A stretch of 64,000 nt of DNA from Clostridium aceticum (GCF_001042715.1 NZ_CP009687.1:3153418-3217417); one strand, 5' to 3'; shown: positions 1 through 8,340, numbered from the stretch's first letter. The notes: a model not told the origin generated them from the letters alone. Numbers and translations: made by a program.

Positions 1-63
1 TCAGGTCCTCTACTTGACCATCCTCTATGGGCTATTATCGAATTATCCACTAAAAGTCCTCCA

Positions 64-1350
64 CTATCTTAAAAGTCTTTGTGCTTCAGCAGCTGCAGCA
101 TCTAGAGCTTCTTGAGGAGATACATTGCTATCTAATATTGCTCTTTGAAGCTCCCTCATGATAATTTCTTGTAATTCTCTGTATCCCGGTGCCATTGGTC
201 TAGGTTTTGCATACTGTAATTGCTCAATAGCTACTGTAAACTGTGGATATTGACTATAAAACTCCTCCATACCTGGATCTTCAATGGCTGATGTTCTTAC
301 AGGCATATATCCTGTTAATTTACTTAGAAATACACTGTTTTCTGTGCTGGTCATATACTTGATAAATTCCCAAGCTGCTTTTTTCTTTTCATCAGATGAT
401 TGAGCTAATATCACTAGATTAGCTCCCCCTGTAGGAACACCAAAGTCCTTGTTGGCTGGTAAAAATGCTGTTGCTACTTCAAATTCACACTGTTCTAATA
501 ATCCTTTTAAATGACCTGTCGTTGTGAAAATCATCCCAACATTTTCATTGATAAAATCTTGCCTAGCAACATCCCATGCATTGTAACGTTCACCTGGAGG
601 CATTTTCATAATTCCTTCAGCCAGCATACTTTCCCAAAATTCCACCGGTGCAACTCCTTCTTTTGAGTTGAATATAGCCTTTGTACCATCTTCTGATAGT
701 ATGTTTCCACCACTTTGGAAGGTTAGTGCTTCATAAAACCATATGTCGATGGGTGTTGAAAAACCATATCTTCCATTTCCACTTAGTTTACGAGAATATG
801 TCACAAGTTCCTCCCAAGTTTTAGGACCTGCTGGATCTAGTCCATTAGCTTCTAGCATATCTGCATTTACATACAGTAGAGGTGTACTTCTATTGAAAGA
901 GATAGCATATAATTCATTTTTCCAATAGGAGTTGCCCATTAATCCCTTTACATAATCGTCTATGAAACCAGCTTCTTCTTTTGCTACATAAGAACTTAAT
1001 CCTTCTAGTGCACCAGCATCAGCAAAAGCAGCAATAGACGCAATCTCTACCATTGTTACATCAGGTTGGGTATTTGAAGCTATTCCCGCCATTACTTTAG
1101 CATGATTGGTATAATAATCTCCTTGATAGGTAGGATTTACATAAATTTTATCTTGAGATTTGTTAAACTCCTGGGTCATAGCTTCAATTAGTTCACCGGC
1201 TTCGCCACCTAGGGAATACCAAAAGTCAATTTCTACTTTCTGTACAGCACTTTCATCTGGAGAAACTCCTGTTGCAGCAGTACCACATCCTATTAAGTTA
1301 AACATCATTAGAGCTGCTAATAGCACCATCTTACTTTTTTTCTTAAACAT
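64..1350 (-). CDS. ugpB: ABC transporter substrate-binding lipoprotein, UgpB-like
   Basis: 428-aa extracellular solute-binding protein of the family-1 (maltose/UgpB) type, and the last gene of a four-gene importer operon. The N-terminus is a lipoprotein signal: basic start, hydrophobic stretch, and a lipobox ending at NLIGC around residue 22. Several segments resemble E. coli UgpB closely: FNRSTPLLYVN, the GGANL segment, LTGYMPV and the C-terminal ALDAAAAEAQRLL. UgpB binds sn-glycerol-3-phosphate and glycerophosphocholine, so a phosphodiester or G3P substrate is the best inference, though generic sugar binding is possible. The start is backed by a GGAGGAAG ribosome site just upstream. It lies 64 bases after the MalG-type permease. 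No glpQ-type phosphodiesterase is in the window. Confidence 0.85.
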   Translation of the reverse strand: MFKKKSKMVLLAALMMFNLIGCGTAATGVSPDESAVQKVEIDFWYSLGGEAGELIEAMTQEFNKSQDKIYVNPTYQGDYYTNHAKVMAGIASNTQPDVTMVEIASIAAFADAGALEGLSSYVAKEEAGFIDDYVKGLMGNSYWKNELYAISFNRSTPLLYVNADMLEANGLDPAGPKTWEELVTYSRKLSGNGRYGFSTPIDIWFYEALTFQSGGNILSEDGTKAIFNSKEGVAPVEFWESMLAEGIMKMPPGERYNAWDVARQDFINENVGMIFTTTGHLKGLLEQCEFEVATAFLPANKDFGVPTGGANLVILAQSSDEKKKAAWEFIKYMTSTENSVFLSKLTGYMPVRTSAIEDPGMEEFYSQYPQFTVAIEQLQYAKPRPMAPGYRELQEIIMRELQRAILDSNVSPQEALDAAAAEAQRLLR

Positions 1351-1414
1351 TTTTTCTTCCTCCTTAAATTTTTAAGCTGATGTTTTGATAATGAGTTTTC
1401 TAGAATCAAAGTTA

Positions 1415-2317
1415 CTACTTAATTCCAGAGTAAACAAAAGCCTTAACAATCTGCTTTTGTGCAAAGAAATATATGGCTAATATGGGCATAACTAAAATCA
1501 TGTTTCCTGCCATTACAACATTCCATTGGGTTAGTCCTTCAGAATTCTTTAACATTGCTATAGCAATAGGTAATGTTCTAAAATCCGGTGTGTTTGTCAT
1601 AACAAGAGGCCAAAAGTATGCATTCCAGTGATAAATAATGCTAAAAAGCGAAAAAGTAACTAACACTGTCTTAGTCATAGGCACCATAATCTTCCACATG
1701 ATTCGCCACTCCGAAGCGTTGTCTAATTTAGCTGCTTCAATAATTTCATCCGGGATTTGCATAAAAGCTTGTCTTAATAGGAATATACCAAAGGCACTGG
1801 CAGCAAAGGGCAGGATTAATGGTGCATGGGTTTTTAGTAGATTCCAAGAGCTCATTTGTAAATAAATAGGTATAAAGGTTATTTGTTCTGGGACCATAAG
1901 AGATAATAAGGTAATTCCAAATAATATTTTTTTGAATTTGAACTCATATCTAGCAAAAGCATAGGCAGCAGGAATCATAATCAACAGCTGTAACATCAGT
2001 ATAGAAACTGTTACGAAAACACTATTGAAGAAGTATCGAAGAAATGGTCCTGAGGATAATACTCTTGCATAGTTCTCTAGTATAATTCTTTCTGGAATCC
2101 ACTTAGGTGGAAAAATTAAGGTTTCTGAAAATGCCTTTATGGAGGTGGAAGCCATCCATAAAAAAGGAAAAATAAAAGCCAAAATCATTATTGCTAAAAT
2201 GCTTCTTTCCAGTACCCTCAACGTAAACCGAAAGATTTTTTGAAGCTGTGTTTTTGTTGGATTTCTTGTGGTTTTTCTGGTTTTTGCTGTTCCTAATGCT
2301 TTCTGTCTGATTTCCAT
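1415..2317 (-). CDS. ugpE: ABC transporter permease, UgpE/MalG family
   Basis: 300-aa inner-membrane permease with about six transmembrane helices. The EAA loop, which contacts the ATPase, is visible near residues 190-210 as EAAKLDNASEWRIMWKIMVP. A basic, Thr/Lys-rich cytoplasmic leader of about 35 residues precedes the first helix. It forms the translocation pore with the UgpA-like protein encoded 15 bases upstream, and the SBP gene follows. Permease pairs of this kind serve carbohydrate and glycerol-phosphate importers. The neighbouring UgpB-like SBP makes the G3P class more likely. Confidence 0.87.
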   Translation of the reverse strand: MEIRQKALGTAKTRKTTRNPTKTQLQKIFRFTLRVLERSILAIMILAFIFPFLWMASTSIKAFSETLIFPPKWIPERIILENYARVLSSGPFLRYFFNSVFVTVSILMLQLLIMIPAAYAFARYEFKFKKILFGITLLSLMVPEQITFIPIYLQMSSWNLLKTHAPLILPFAASAFGIFLLRQAFMQIPDEIIEAAKLDNASEWRIMWKIMVPMTKTVLVTFSLFSIIYHWNAYFWPLVMTNTPDFRTLPIAIAMLKNSEGLTQWNVVMAGNMILVMPILAIYFFAQKQIVKAFVYSGIK

Positions 2318-2332
2318 TAATTACTCCCCCTT

Positions 2333-3205
2333 TTATTTATAATGTACACGTCTAGCCAATAACCTAAAGTGCAAGAAGGTTAATGTCCCTATTAAAATTA
2401 CCAATAGCATCCCAGCTGCTGAAGCATAACCTATCCTGAAAAAGTCAAAAGCATTTTGATAGATAAAAAATACAATCATATTGGTAGCGTCAATAGGTCC
2501 TCCTTGTGTCATAATGTTTATGGTGTCAAATACTTTGAAGGAGGCTATCGTTGTTATTACTAACAGAAAGAATAAAGTTGGAGATAGCATAGGCAGTGTT
2601 ATTTTACAAAGTGTTGCCCACCTGCTGGCACGGTCTAGTGTCGCTGCTTCATAGATATCTTTAGGAATACTTTGCAATCCTGCCAGTAGAACCAAAGTAT
2701 TATATCCCAAGGTTTTCCATACCCCCACCAGTACTAAGGAGCTTAGAGCGGTATCAGGAGACGCAATCCATTTAGATGGTGGTAAGCCAACCAACCCCAG
2801 TACCCAGTTAAGCAAACCGTAATCAGGGTCCATAATCCAAAGCCAAACTAAAGATACTGACACTAAAGATATGATATGAGGTGTAAAAATAGCTCCTTGA
2901 GCAAAGTTGTAGAAAAAACCCTTTTTATTTAACCATAATGCCAATACTAGCGCTAAGCTTATGGATATTGTCACCATTAAAAAGGTATATACTGTTGTAT
3001 TTCTTAAGATTGTATGAAACTGCTGAGCCTGTAATAATTCATAGTAGTTTTCAAACCCCACAAATTCCTTTTTAGGACTGATAAGATTCCATGATGTAAA
3101 GCTTAGAAAAAACAAGTATCCTATAGGATACATAAAAAATGTCAAAAACAATCCTATTGCTGGCCCTACCATGAAATAAGGTTTTAGTTTATCCCATAAA
3201 ACCAT
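2333..3205 (-). CDS. ugpA: ABC transporter permease, UgpA/MalF family
   Basis: 290-aa membrane permease with six predicted helices, starting with a short cytoplasmic leader (MVLWDKLKPY). The EAA motif, EAATLDRASRWATLCKITLP, lies near residues 185-205 and is the coupling site for the ATPase. Length fits short MalF/UgpA proteins that lack the large periplasmic loop of enteric MalF. It sits between the ATPase gene (18 bases away) and the second permease (15 bases), so it is surely cotranscribed. Substrate cannot be told from this protein; the UgpB-like partner suggests glycerol-3-phosphate or a glycerophosphodiester. Confidence 0.87.
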   Translation of the reverse strand: MVLWDKLKPYFMVGPAIGLFLTFFMYPIGYLFFLSFTSWNLISPKKEFVGFENYYELLQAQQFHTILRNTTVYTFLMVTISISLALVLALWLNKKGFFYNFAQGAIFTPHIISLVSVSLVWLWIMDPDYGLLNWVLGLVGLPPSKWIASPDTALSSLVLVGVWKTLGYNTLVLLAGLQSIPKDIYEAATLDRASRWATLCKITLPMLSPTLFFLLVITTIASFKVFDTINIMTQGGPIDATNMIVFFIYQNAFDFFRIGYASAAGMLLVILIGTLTFLHFRLLARRVHYK

Positions 3206-3223
3206 TCGTAAAGTCCTCCATTA

Positions 3224-4237
3224 TTAAAATTTATTTTTGACTCTCTTGCCATCAGTATTGAAAAAATATAGATTGTTATGCTCTATATTTAGCATTAAGT
3301 TTTCATCCTCTTGGAACTTAGGCTCATAGGCCTTTATTTTTACCTCTCCTAATTCCGTAGCGGCAAGATAAATTGTCTCAGAACCTAGAATTTCTCTTGT
3401 CAGAATTTTTCCTGGTATTGATATACAGTTGCTCCCACTAGCAGAGGATAGTTTCACTTTCTCAGGTCTAAAACCTATATAAGGAACATGCTCAAATAGT
3501 TTTTGTCCTGAAAGAATATTCATAGGGGGTGCCCCTATAAACTGTGCTGTAAAGATGTTATCAGGCTCATTATATAGGGTAGCTGGAGATTCAGCCTGTT
3601 GAATAACACCACCATCCATGACTACGATTTTATCTCCCATAGACATCGCCTCTACTTGATCATGGGTTACATATACAAACGTCGTCCCTAGTTTCTTGTG
3701 AAGCTGAATCAGTTCTGTCCTCATTTGATTTCTTAACTTGGCATCTAAGTTAGAGAGCGGTTCATCCATTAAGAATACCCTAGGTCTTTTTACCATTGCC
3801 CTTGCTAATGCTACTCTTTGCCTCTGTCCACCAGAAAGCTTAGACGGTTTACGCTCCAAATACCCTGTAAGTCCTACAATATCGCAAATCTCACCAATTA
3901 TCTTTGTTCTTTCCTTTTTTTCTACTTTGTTGTTGATGAGACCAAATTCTATATTTTCTCTTACCGTCATGGTTGGATACAGTGCATAATTTTGGAAGAC
4001 CATAGCAATCCCCCTCTCCCCTGGAGCTACATCTGTTATGTCCTCATCACCGATCATAATTTTTCCCTCATTTACCTCCTCAAGTCCTGCTATCATTCTT
4101 AAGGTTGTTGACTTACCGCACCCAGATGGTCCAACCAATACAGTAAATGATCCGTCTTTTATTTGTAAGTTCAATCCTTCAATCACGGTAGTGCTTTCAT
4201 ATTTCTTAGTAATATTTTCTAGCGTAATATTTGCCAA
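3224..4237 (-). CDS. ugpC: ABC transporter ATP-binding protein, UgpC/MsmK family
   Basis: 337-aa ATPase that powers the importer. Visible motifs are Walker A GPSGCGKST (about residues 37-45), Q-loop VFQNYALYP, signature LSGGQRQRVALARA, Walker B VFLMDEPLSNLD and the H-loop THD. A C-terminal TOBE-type domain (about 240-337) is a little shorter than in MalK. It is the first gene of the operon, with an AAGGAGG site before the ATG. Members of this family can serve more than one sugar importer, so it might be shared. The 256 bases upstream contain the operon promoter region and the terminator of the neighbouring ferritin-like gene. Confidence 0.88.
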   Translation of the reverse strand: MANITLENITKKYESTTVIEGLNLQIKDGSFTVLVGPSGCGKSTTLRMIAGLEEVNEGKIMIGDEDITDVAPGERGIAMVFQNYALYPTMTVRENIEFGLINNKVEKKERTKIIGEICDIVGLTGYLERKPSKLSGGQRQRVALARAMVKRPRVFLMDEPLSNLDAKLRNQMRTELIQLHKKLGTTFVYVTHDQVEAMSMGDKIVVMDGGVIQQAESPATLYNEPDNIFTAQFIGAPPMNILSGQKLFEHVPYIGFRPEKVKLSSASGSNCISIPGKILTREILGSETIYLAATELGEVKIKAYEPKFQEDENLMLNIEHNNLYFFNTDGKRVKNKF

Positions 4238-4412
4238 CTTATACTACCTCCTTGCATTGATAGGCAATCCTCAATATTTTTGCATCTCTTCTTCTTCTGC
4301 AGATTATTGATTGTTTACTTAACCACATTCTACAGGGTAGACGTTAATGCCATATTAATTGGATGTTATGTTTGTGTTAAGTAAAAATCAGGTTGCCCTT
4401 AAGGAACATAAT

Positions 4413-4458
4413 AAAAGGGTAAGACTTGAATTTTTTATATTTCAAGCCTTACCCTTTT
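4413..4458 (-). terminator. Rho-independent terminator of the ferritin-like gene
   Basis: An 18-bp inverted repeat (arms 4413-4430 and 4441-4458, nearly perfect) with a 10-base loop. Read leftward it is followed by TTTTATTAT, and it lies 36 bases past the stop of the ferritin-like gene. Confidence 0.85.
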
Positions 4459-4493
4459 TAAAAGATTAGTTTGTTATGTTGTAGAGAAATCGA

Positions 4494-5006
4494 CTACAAT
4501 CTTATCTTTCTTATATCATCTTTTAATCTTGCTATATCTGTTAACCAATCTTCAATATCATGTTCATGCTCTAATTCTTCATCTAATATTGTAACTGCCA
4601 TTTGATATGTAGAATAATCTTTTCCATCTGTATATGCAGCAATTTCCTCATATCTCTTGATAGCACATCTTTCGCCCCTAAGATTTTGCTCTAAAATCGC
4701 TTCAATATATGGGTCTGTAGGTTCTTCATAATCGCATTTTGCAAACTTTTTCCAGTCATTTGGATTAAGGATTGGTGTGCCACCTAGCTGAATAATACGA
4801 TTTACTACCAGTTCAGCATGCGCTAACTCTTGTGTAGCATGTAGTATTAATTCAGGTTCTACTTCACTTCTCATTGGTCCCTCCATAACTCTTGCACCAA
4901 TCCAGTATTGGTAGTAAGCCAACCACTCTTCAGCAAGTGCTTCATTTAACATTTGGATTAACTTTTCCACATCTAACTTAGCAATTTCTACAGCTTTCTT
5001 TCCCAT
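4494..5006 (-). CDS. Ferritin-like (Dps-like/bacterioferritin-type) protein
   Basis: 170-aa four-helix ferritin-like diiron protein. Helix A carries EALAEEWLAYYQYW, and the second metal-binding region is ELILHATQELAHAELVVNRI (an E...ExxH pattern). A second half-repeat follows: ILEQNLRGERCAIKRYEEI and DEELEHEHDIEDWL. The family stores iron or detoxifies peroxide and oxygen in anaerobes, and this version resembles the thermostable Dps-like proteins of archaea and clostridia. It has a GGGGGATATG ribosome site and stands alone, with its own terminator and about 100 bp from the NifX-like gene. The exact reaction is inferred from the fold only. Confidence 0.8.
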   Translation of the reverse strand: MGKKAVEIAKLDVEKLIQMLNEALAEEWLAYYQYWIGARVMEGPMRSEVEPELILHATQELAHAELVVNRIIQLGGTPILNPNDWKKFAKCDYEEPTDPYIEAILEQNLRGERCAIKRYEEIAAYTDGKDYSTYQMAVTILDEELEHEHDIEDWLTDIARLKDDIRKIRL

Positions 5007-5108
5007 TACATATCCCCCTTTGTTTTTATTGCTTCCGCACTATTACTTTATATATTCCCACATTATCCAATAAATAACACAAAAGGGAGTTTTAAAAACA
5101 AAATTCTT

Positions 5109-5465
5109 TTAATGACCACATTCATGTTGGTGCTGATGCTGATGACACGCAGAACCTACAGACTTAAGATTGCCTTGTAAATATTTTTCTACTACAGCCT
5201 TTGCATTTCCACTGGCTCCTAAGATTACTTCTATGCCTTTTTCATTAAAAATATCAATTGCACCACTTCCCATACCACCTGAGATAATTACATTAACCCC
5301 CATATCATTTAAGTAATTAGGCAGAAACCCAGGTCTATGCCCAGGATTAGGTATAGACTTACTATTGACGATTTGATTATTTTCCACATCAAAAATATAG
5401 AAACTTTCACAATGGCCAAAATGCTCTGTGACCATTCCATTCTCACTGGCTACTGCAATTTTCAT
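5109..5465 (-). CDS. NifX/NifB-type FeMo-cofactor-binding family protein
   Basis: 118-aa protein of the dinitrogenase iron-molybdenum cofactor family: MKIAVASENGMVTEHFGHCESFYIFD at the start, VNVIISGGMGSGAIDIFNEKGIEVI in the middle, and a His-rich tail (HQHQHQHECGH) that may bind metal. I start it at the ATG at 5465, not at the longer reading frame, because GGAGGAAAGAAA lies just before it and this ATG overlaps the Mrp stop (ATGA). Small NifX-like proteins beside Mrp ATPases occur in many anaerobes and are thought to carry Fe-S or metal clusters. No nitrogenase genes are nearby, so a nitrogen-fixation role is unlikely. Confidence 0.82.
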   Translation of the reverse strand: MKIAVASENGMVTEHFGHCESFYIFDVENNQIVNSKSIPNPGHRPGFLPNYLNDMGVNVIISGGMGSGAIDIFNEKGIEVILGASGNAKAVVEKYLQGNLKSVGSACHQHQHQHECGH

Positions 5466-6307
5466 TTTCTTTCCTCCATTTCTTTTCCTAAGAATTCTAT
5501 AATTTGATCCAACCAACTTCCATCGAAAAGCTCTATCATGCCTTTATCACAAGCTGCTGATATTTTAGGATCAATTGGCAGCTTAGCAAGCATAGCAATA
5601 TCATGCTTTTCTGCAATTTCTTCAATATGGCTCTCTCCAAATATTTGGTACTCCTTATCACAGTCTGGGCATTTGAAGTATGCCATATTTTCTACTAATC
5701 CTATAATAGGTATGTTCATCATCTTTGCCATCTTAACTGCCTTGGACACGATCATTGAAACCAGTTCTTGTGGTGAAGTTACAATGACGATACCATCTAC
5801 AGCTAACGATTGAAACACAGTTAAAGGCACATCACCTGTTCCAGGGGGCATATCAATAAACATAAAGTCAACATCGTGCCATATTACATCTGTCCAAAAT
5901 TGCTTAACTGCTCCAGCAATAATAGGCCCCCTCCAAACTACAGGGTCTGTATCATTTTCTAAAAGCAAATTAATTGACATAATATCAATACCTGTCTTAC
6001 TTTTGGCAGGCAATAACCCTATTTCAGTTGTTATTGCTTTTTCCGTAATGCCAAACGCTTTAGGTATAGATGGTCCTGTTACATCAGCATCAAGAATAGC
6101 AGTTTTATAACCCCTCCGTTTCATCATTACTGCAAGCAAGGAAGTAACCAAAGACTTGCCTACACCTCCTTTACCACTAACAATGCCAATGACTTTTTTA
6201 ATGCTGCTCAACTCATGGGGATTAGCAGAAAAGTCAACTATCTCTTCCTTATCTTCGCTACAGTCACTACTACAGGTGTTACAACTTTGTTCACAAATTT
6301 CACTCAT
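5462..6307 (-). CDS. mrp: Mrp/NBP35-type Fe-S cluster carrier ATPase
   Basis: 281-aa P-loop ATPase of the MinD/Mrp family. A Cys-rich N-terminus (CEQSCNTCSSDC) resembles the NBP35 ferredoxin-like leader. Then come the deviant Walker A GKGGVGKSLVTS (about residues 45-56), DADVTGPSIPKAFG, DMPPGTGDVPLT and a C-terminal CPDC motif (about 215-218), which in Mrp proteins binds a bridging 4Fe-4S cluster. It loads or delivers Fe-S clusters in the cytoplasm. Its stop overlaps the NifX-like start by 4 bases, so the two are translationally coupled. A 33-codon open frame with a perfect Shine-Dalgarno overlaps its own start (see 6304-6402). Confidence 0.88.
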   Translation of the reverse strand: MSEICEQSCNTCSSDCSEDKEEIVDFSANPHELSSIKKVIGIVSGKGGVGKSLVTSLLAVMMKRRGYKTAILDADVTGPSIPKAFGITEKAITTEIGLLPAKSKTGIDIMSINLLLENDTDPVVWRGPIIAGAVKQFWTDVIWHDVDFMFIDMPPGTGDVPLTVFQSLAVDGIVIVTSPQELVSMIVSKAVKMAKMMNIPIIGLVENMAYFKCPDCDKEYQIFGESHIEEIAEKHDIAMLAKLPIDPKISAACDKGMIELFDGSWLDQIIEFLGKEMEERK

Positions 6308-6402
6308 TTTACTAACTCCTTCATATTGATATTGTTTAATGTTTCCAGTGTTTTTTTAGCCGCTGCCTTTTTCCTTTGACTAGCTCCGACTTTCCTTAAT
6401 AT
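6304..6402 (-). other. Possible short coupled ORF or gene remnant before mrp, no canonical start
   Basis: A basic 32-residue frame (LRKVGASQRKKAAAKK... ending MKELVK) terminates in AAATGA, so its TGA overlaps the mrp ATG. Just upstream (6403-6415) is GGAGGTGATCC, a perfect match to the 16S rRNA anti-Shine-Dalgarno. No ATG, GTG or TTG sits at a fitting distance; only ATA does. It may be the end of a gene whose start was lost, a leader peptide using a rare start, or chance. I do not recognise a family. Confidence 0.3.
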
Positions 6403-6424
6403 AGGATCACCTCCTTGGAGTTTA

Positions 6425-6436
6425 TGACATATGTCA
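6425..6436. promoter_or_regulatory. Palindromic operator candidate 1 upstream of mrp operon
   Basis: Perfect 12-bp palindrome TGACATATGTCA (extends to ATGACATATGTCAT, 6424-6437). A second copy lies 38 bp away. It sits upstream of the mrp-nifX-like operon and is probably the site of a dimeric repressor or activator whose gene is not identified here. Confidence 0.55.
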
Positions 6437-6462
6437 TTTATATCTTTATTATATCCAGTTTA

Positions 6463-6474
6463 TGACATATGTCA
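6463..6474. promoter_or_regulatory. Palindromic operator candidate 2 upstream of mrp operon
   Basis: Second exact copy of TGACATATGTCA, with the same preceding TTTA context as copy 1. Centre-to-centre spacing is 38 bp, about 3.6 helical turns. The pair flanks an AT-rich stretch containing TATAATAAAG on the minus strand, which suits an mrp-operon promoter. Confidence 0.55.
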
Positions 6475-6498
6475 ATAATTATTTTTTAAAAAGGTAAA

Positions 6499-6556
6499 TA
6501 AAAAAGCACACTATACCTGGTATTTCCACCAATACAGCATGCTTTTTAATAACATT
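6499..6556 (-). terminator. Probable terminator after csoR-like gene
   Basis: AAAAAGCA and TGCTTTTT arms enclose a partly paired region (6499-6556), about 36 bases past the csoR-like stop. The stem is imperfect, so this is a moderate call. Confidence 0.5.
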
Positions 6557-6591
6557 ATAATGATAATCCAACAATAGTCCTAGTATCTACC

Positions 6592-6864
6592 TTATTTTAT
6601 AAACTTGTCTATTGCATCGTTTAATTTCTCTAGCACTTGATGATCTTTGTTTTCTACAGCTTCTATAATACAATGGTTGATATGGTCTTCCAATATTAAC
6701 TTACCTATATTATTGAGTGCTGATTTAACCGCTGCGATTTGTATTAATATTTCACTACACTCTTTTCCCTCTGCATACATTCTCTTTATGGCTTCTGCAT
6801 GACCAATTACCCTTGACATTCTATTGATAATTTTTTTTTGCTGAGGATGATGATGTTCTTTCAT
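6592..6864 (-). CDS. CsoR-family metal-sensing transcriptional repressor
   Basis: 90-aa all-helical repressor (DUF156/CsoR family). The ligand set C36, H61 and C65 (in ECSEIL and DHINHC) falls at the same positions as the Cu(I) ligands of Mycobacterium tuberculosis CsoR. The N-terminus adds a His cluster (H4-H6). Residue 35 is Glu where CsoR has Tyr, so copper sensing is likely but not certain; other CsoR relatives sense Ni/Co, formaldehyde or persulfide. It follows the MATE gene by 26 bases with an AAGGAGAT site. A C5/G5 palindrome at the operon promoter (8273-8291) resembles CsoR-family operators and suggests autoregulation. Confidence 0.87.
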   Translation of the reverse strand: MKEHHHPQQKKIINRMSRVIGHAEAIKRMYAEGKECSEILIQIAAVKSALNNIGKLILEDHINHCIIEAVENKDHQVLEKLNDAIDKFIK

Positions 6865-6890
6865 ATCTGTAATCTCCTTTCATAAAAAGA

Positions 6891-8246
6891 TTATCCTATG
6901 CTGATTTTTCTCCAATTACCCTTTAAAAATCGTATCATCAAGATAACGCCTCTAATAGTTACATCGATAGCATAGGCAAGCCAGACACCCACTAGCCCCA
7001 ATTCTAACTTCATGCCTAAAATATATACCCCTAAAATCCTTACTCCCCATATACCTATAAGCGTTACGTACATAGGAAACTTTGTATCGCCCGCTCCCTG
7101 TAGGGATGAGGTTATAACAAGTGTTGCACATAGTAAAGGTTGAAACAGTGCAATAATTCTTAGGACCTTAACCACTAGATGAATCACTGTATCATCTTTG
7201 GTAAATAACTGTGCAAGAAAAGGAGCAAATATGTAGAAAATCATCCCTACCACCATCATAAACCCTGTAGCTAAAAAATAAGCCATCCACCCAAACTTTT
7301 TAGCTTCATCATCTTTTCTTGCACCTAGGCTTTGACCAACTAAAGTAGCTGCTGCTACACCAAACCCCATTCCCGGCAAGTAGGAGAAGGCTTCTATCGT
7401 ACCAGCTATATTGTGGGCCACATAGGCTTCTGTACTAATCTTAATAATCATTCCCCCATATATAAGCTGTCCAGACCTCATGATTAACCTTTCTACTGCT
7501 GCCGGTAAACTAATCTTTATAATTGATTTTAACATATTTTTGTTGATTTTCCATGGATTTGAAAGAGAAAGATATATTTTTGTTTCTTTGCTTTTAATTT
7601 TTTTCAGTAATAGAACGACTCCTACGATTCTAGCAAGAGTAGTAGCTAACCCTGCCCCTAAAATCCCAAATCCAAATCCAAAGATCAATACATAGTCAAG
7701 TACTGCATTGACAATATTGGCTATAAGAACGACTTTCATTGGTGTTTTGGTATCTCCAGTTCCTCTTAAAGCACTAGATAAAATCATCATGATGCACAAA
7801 AACACAGAAGGCACAGCTACAGATAAAAAATATGGCAATGCATATTGAATTACTTTTTCTTCAGCCCCTAAAAGCATCAATATATTTTTTGAAAATACGA
7901 GGTTAAGCGTTCCAAAAATTAAGCTGATGAATACCCCCATAATTAATGATTGCTTCACTGCATTATTTGCCTCTTCATAATTAGCAGCCCCTATGTTTCT
8001 GGATACAATAGCAGTTGTTCCTACCCCTAATGCAAGAAAAAAAGCGATATACATATTCATTGTTAGATTCGTGATTCCAGCACCAGCTATAGCTTCTGTG
8101 CCAATCTTCCCAATAAAATAGGTGTCTACTACGCCAATGAACACCTGCAAAGTATTTTCCAGCATCGCTGGAATAGCCAGTGCCATTATCATTTTAATGC
8201 TTTTATCTGTTTTGAGCACCTTTAAAGAAGCAATTTTTCCTCCCAT
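6891..8246 (-). CDS. MATE-family multidrug/cation antiporter
   Basis: 451-aa membrane protein with twelve predicted helices in two homologous halves, typical of NorM/DinF-type MATE exporters that use Na+ or H+ to expel organic cations. Family-like segments include PAMLENTLQVFIGVVDTYFIGKIG, SSALRGTGDTKTPM and, in the second half, SSLQGAGDTKFPM. I start it at the ATG at 8246, preceded by AGGGGGATTC. The ATG 36 bases upstream lies inside the palindromic operator and lacks a ribosome site. It is cotranscribed with the CsoR-like repressor gene, an unusual pairing, since CsoR normally controls copper pumps or chaperones. Substrate unknown. Confidence 0.85.
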   Translation of the reverse strand: MGGKIASLKVLKTDKSIKMIMALAIPAMLENTLQVFIGVVDTYFIGKIGTEAIAGAGITNLTMNMYIAFFLALGVGTTAIVSRNIGAANYEEANNAVKQSLIMGVFISLIFGTLNLVFSKNILMLLGAEEKVIQYALPYFLSVAVPSVFLCIMMILSSALRGTGDTKTPMKVVLIANIVNAVLDYVLIFGFGFGILGAGLATTLARIVGVVLLLKKIKSKETKIYLSLSNPWKINKNMLKSIIKISLPAAVERLIMRSGQLIYGGMIIKISTEAYVAHNIAGTIEAFSYLPGMGFGVAAATLVGQSLGARKDDEAKKFGWMAYFLATGFMMVVGMIFYIFAPFLAQLFTKDDTVIHLVVKVLRIIALFQPLLCATLVITSSLQGAGDTKFPMYVTLIGIWGVRILGVYILGMKLELGLVGVWLAYAIDVTIRGVILMIRFLKGNWRKISIG

Positions 8247-8272
8247 ACTTATGAATCCCCCTATACTATTAA

Positions 8273-8291
8273 TATCCCCCATAGGGGGATA
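8273..8291. promoter_or_regulatory. CsoR-type operator candidate
   Basis: Perfect palindrome TATCCCCC-ATA-GGGGGATA. CsoR, RcnR and FrmR bind AT-flanked G/C tracts of this kind. It begins just downstream of the -10 box of the MATE-csoR promoter, where bound repressor would block initiation. A second half site (TATAGGGGGAT) follows at about 8252-8263. Confidence 0.7.
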
Positions 8292-8296
8292 CTAAT

Positions 8297-8325
8297 AGTA
8301 TATTCTCTCACTATAAAAATTACAA
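8297..8325 (-). promoter_or_regulatory. Sigma-A-type promoter of MATE-csoR operon
   Basis: TTGTAA (8320-8325, read on the minus strand), a 17-base spacer and TATACT (8297-8302). The expected transcript start falls at the edge of the palindromic operator. Confidence 0.7.
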
Positions 8326-8340
8326 TCCCTATTTAAAAGT

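Noticed and set aside
8247-8282. Upstream ATG for the MATE gene
   Set aside because: It lies in the palindromic operator at the expected transcription start and has no ribosome site.
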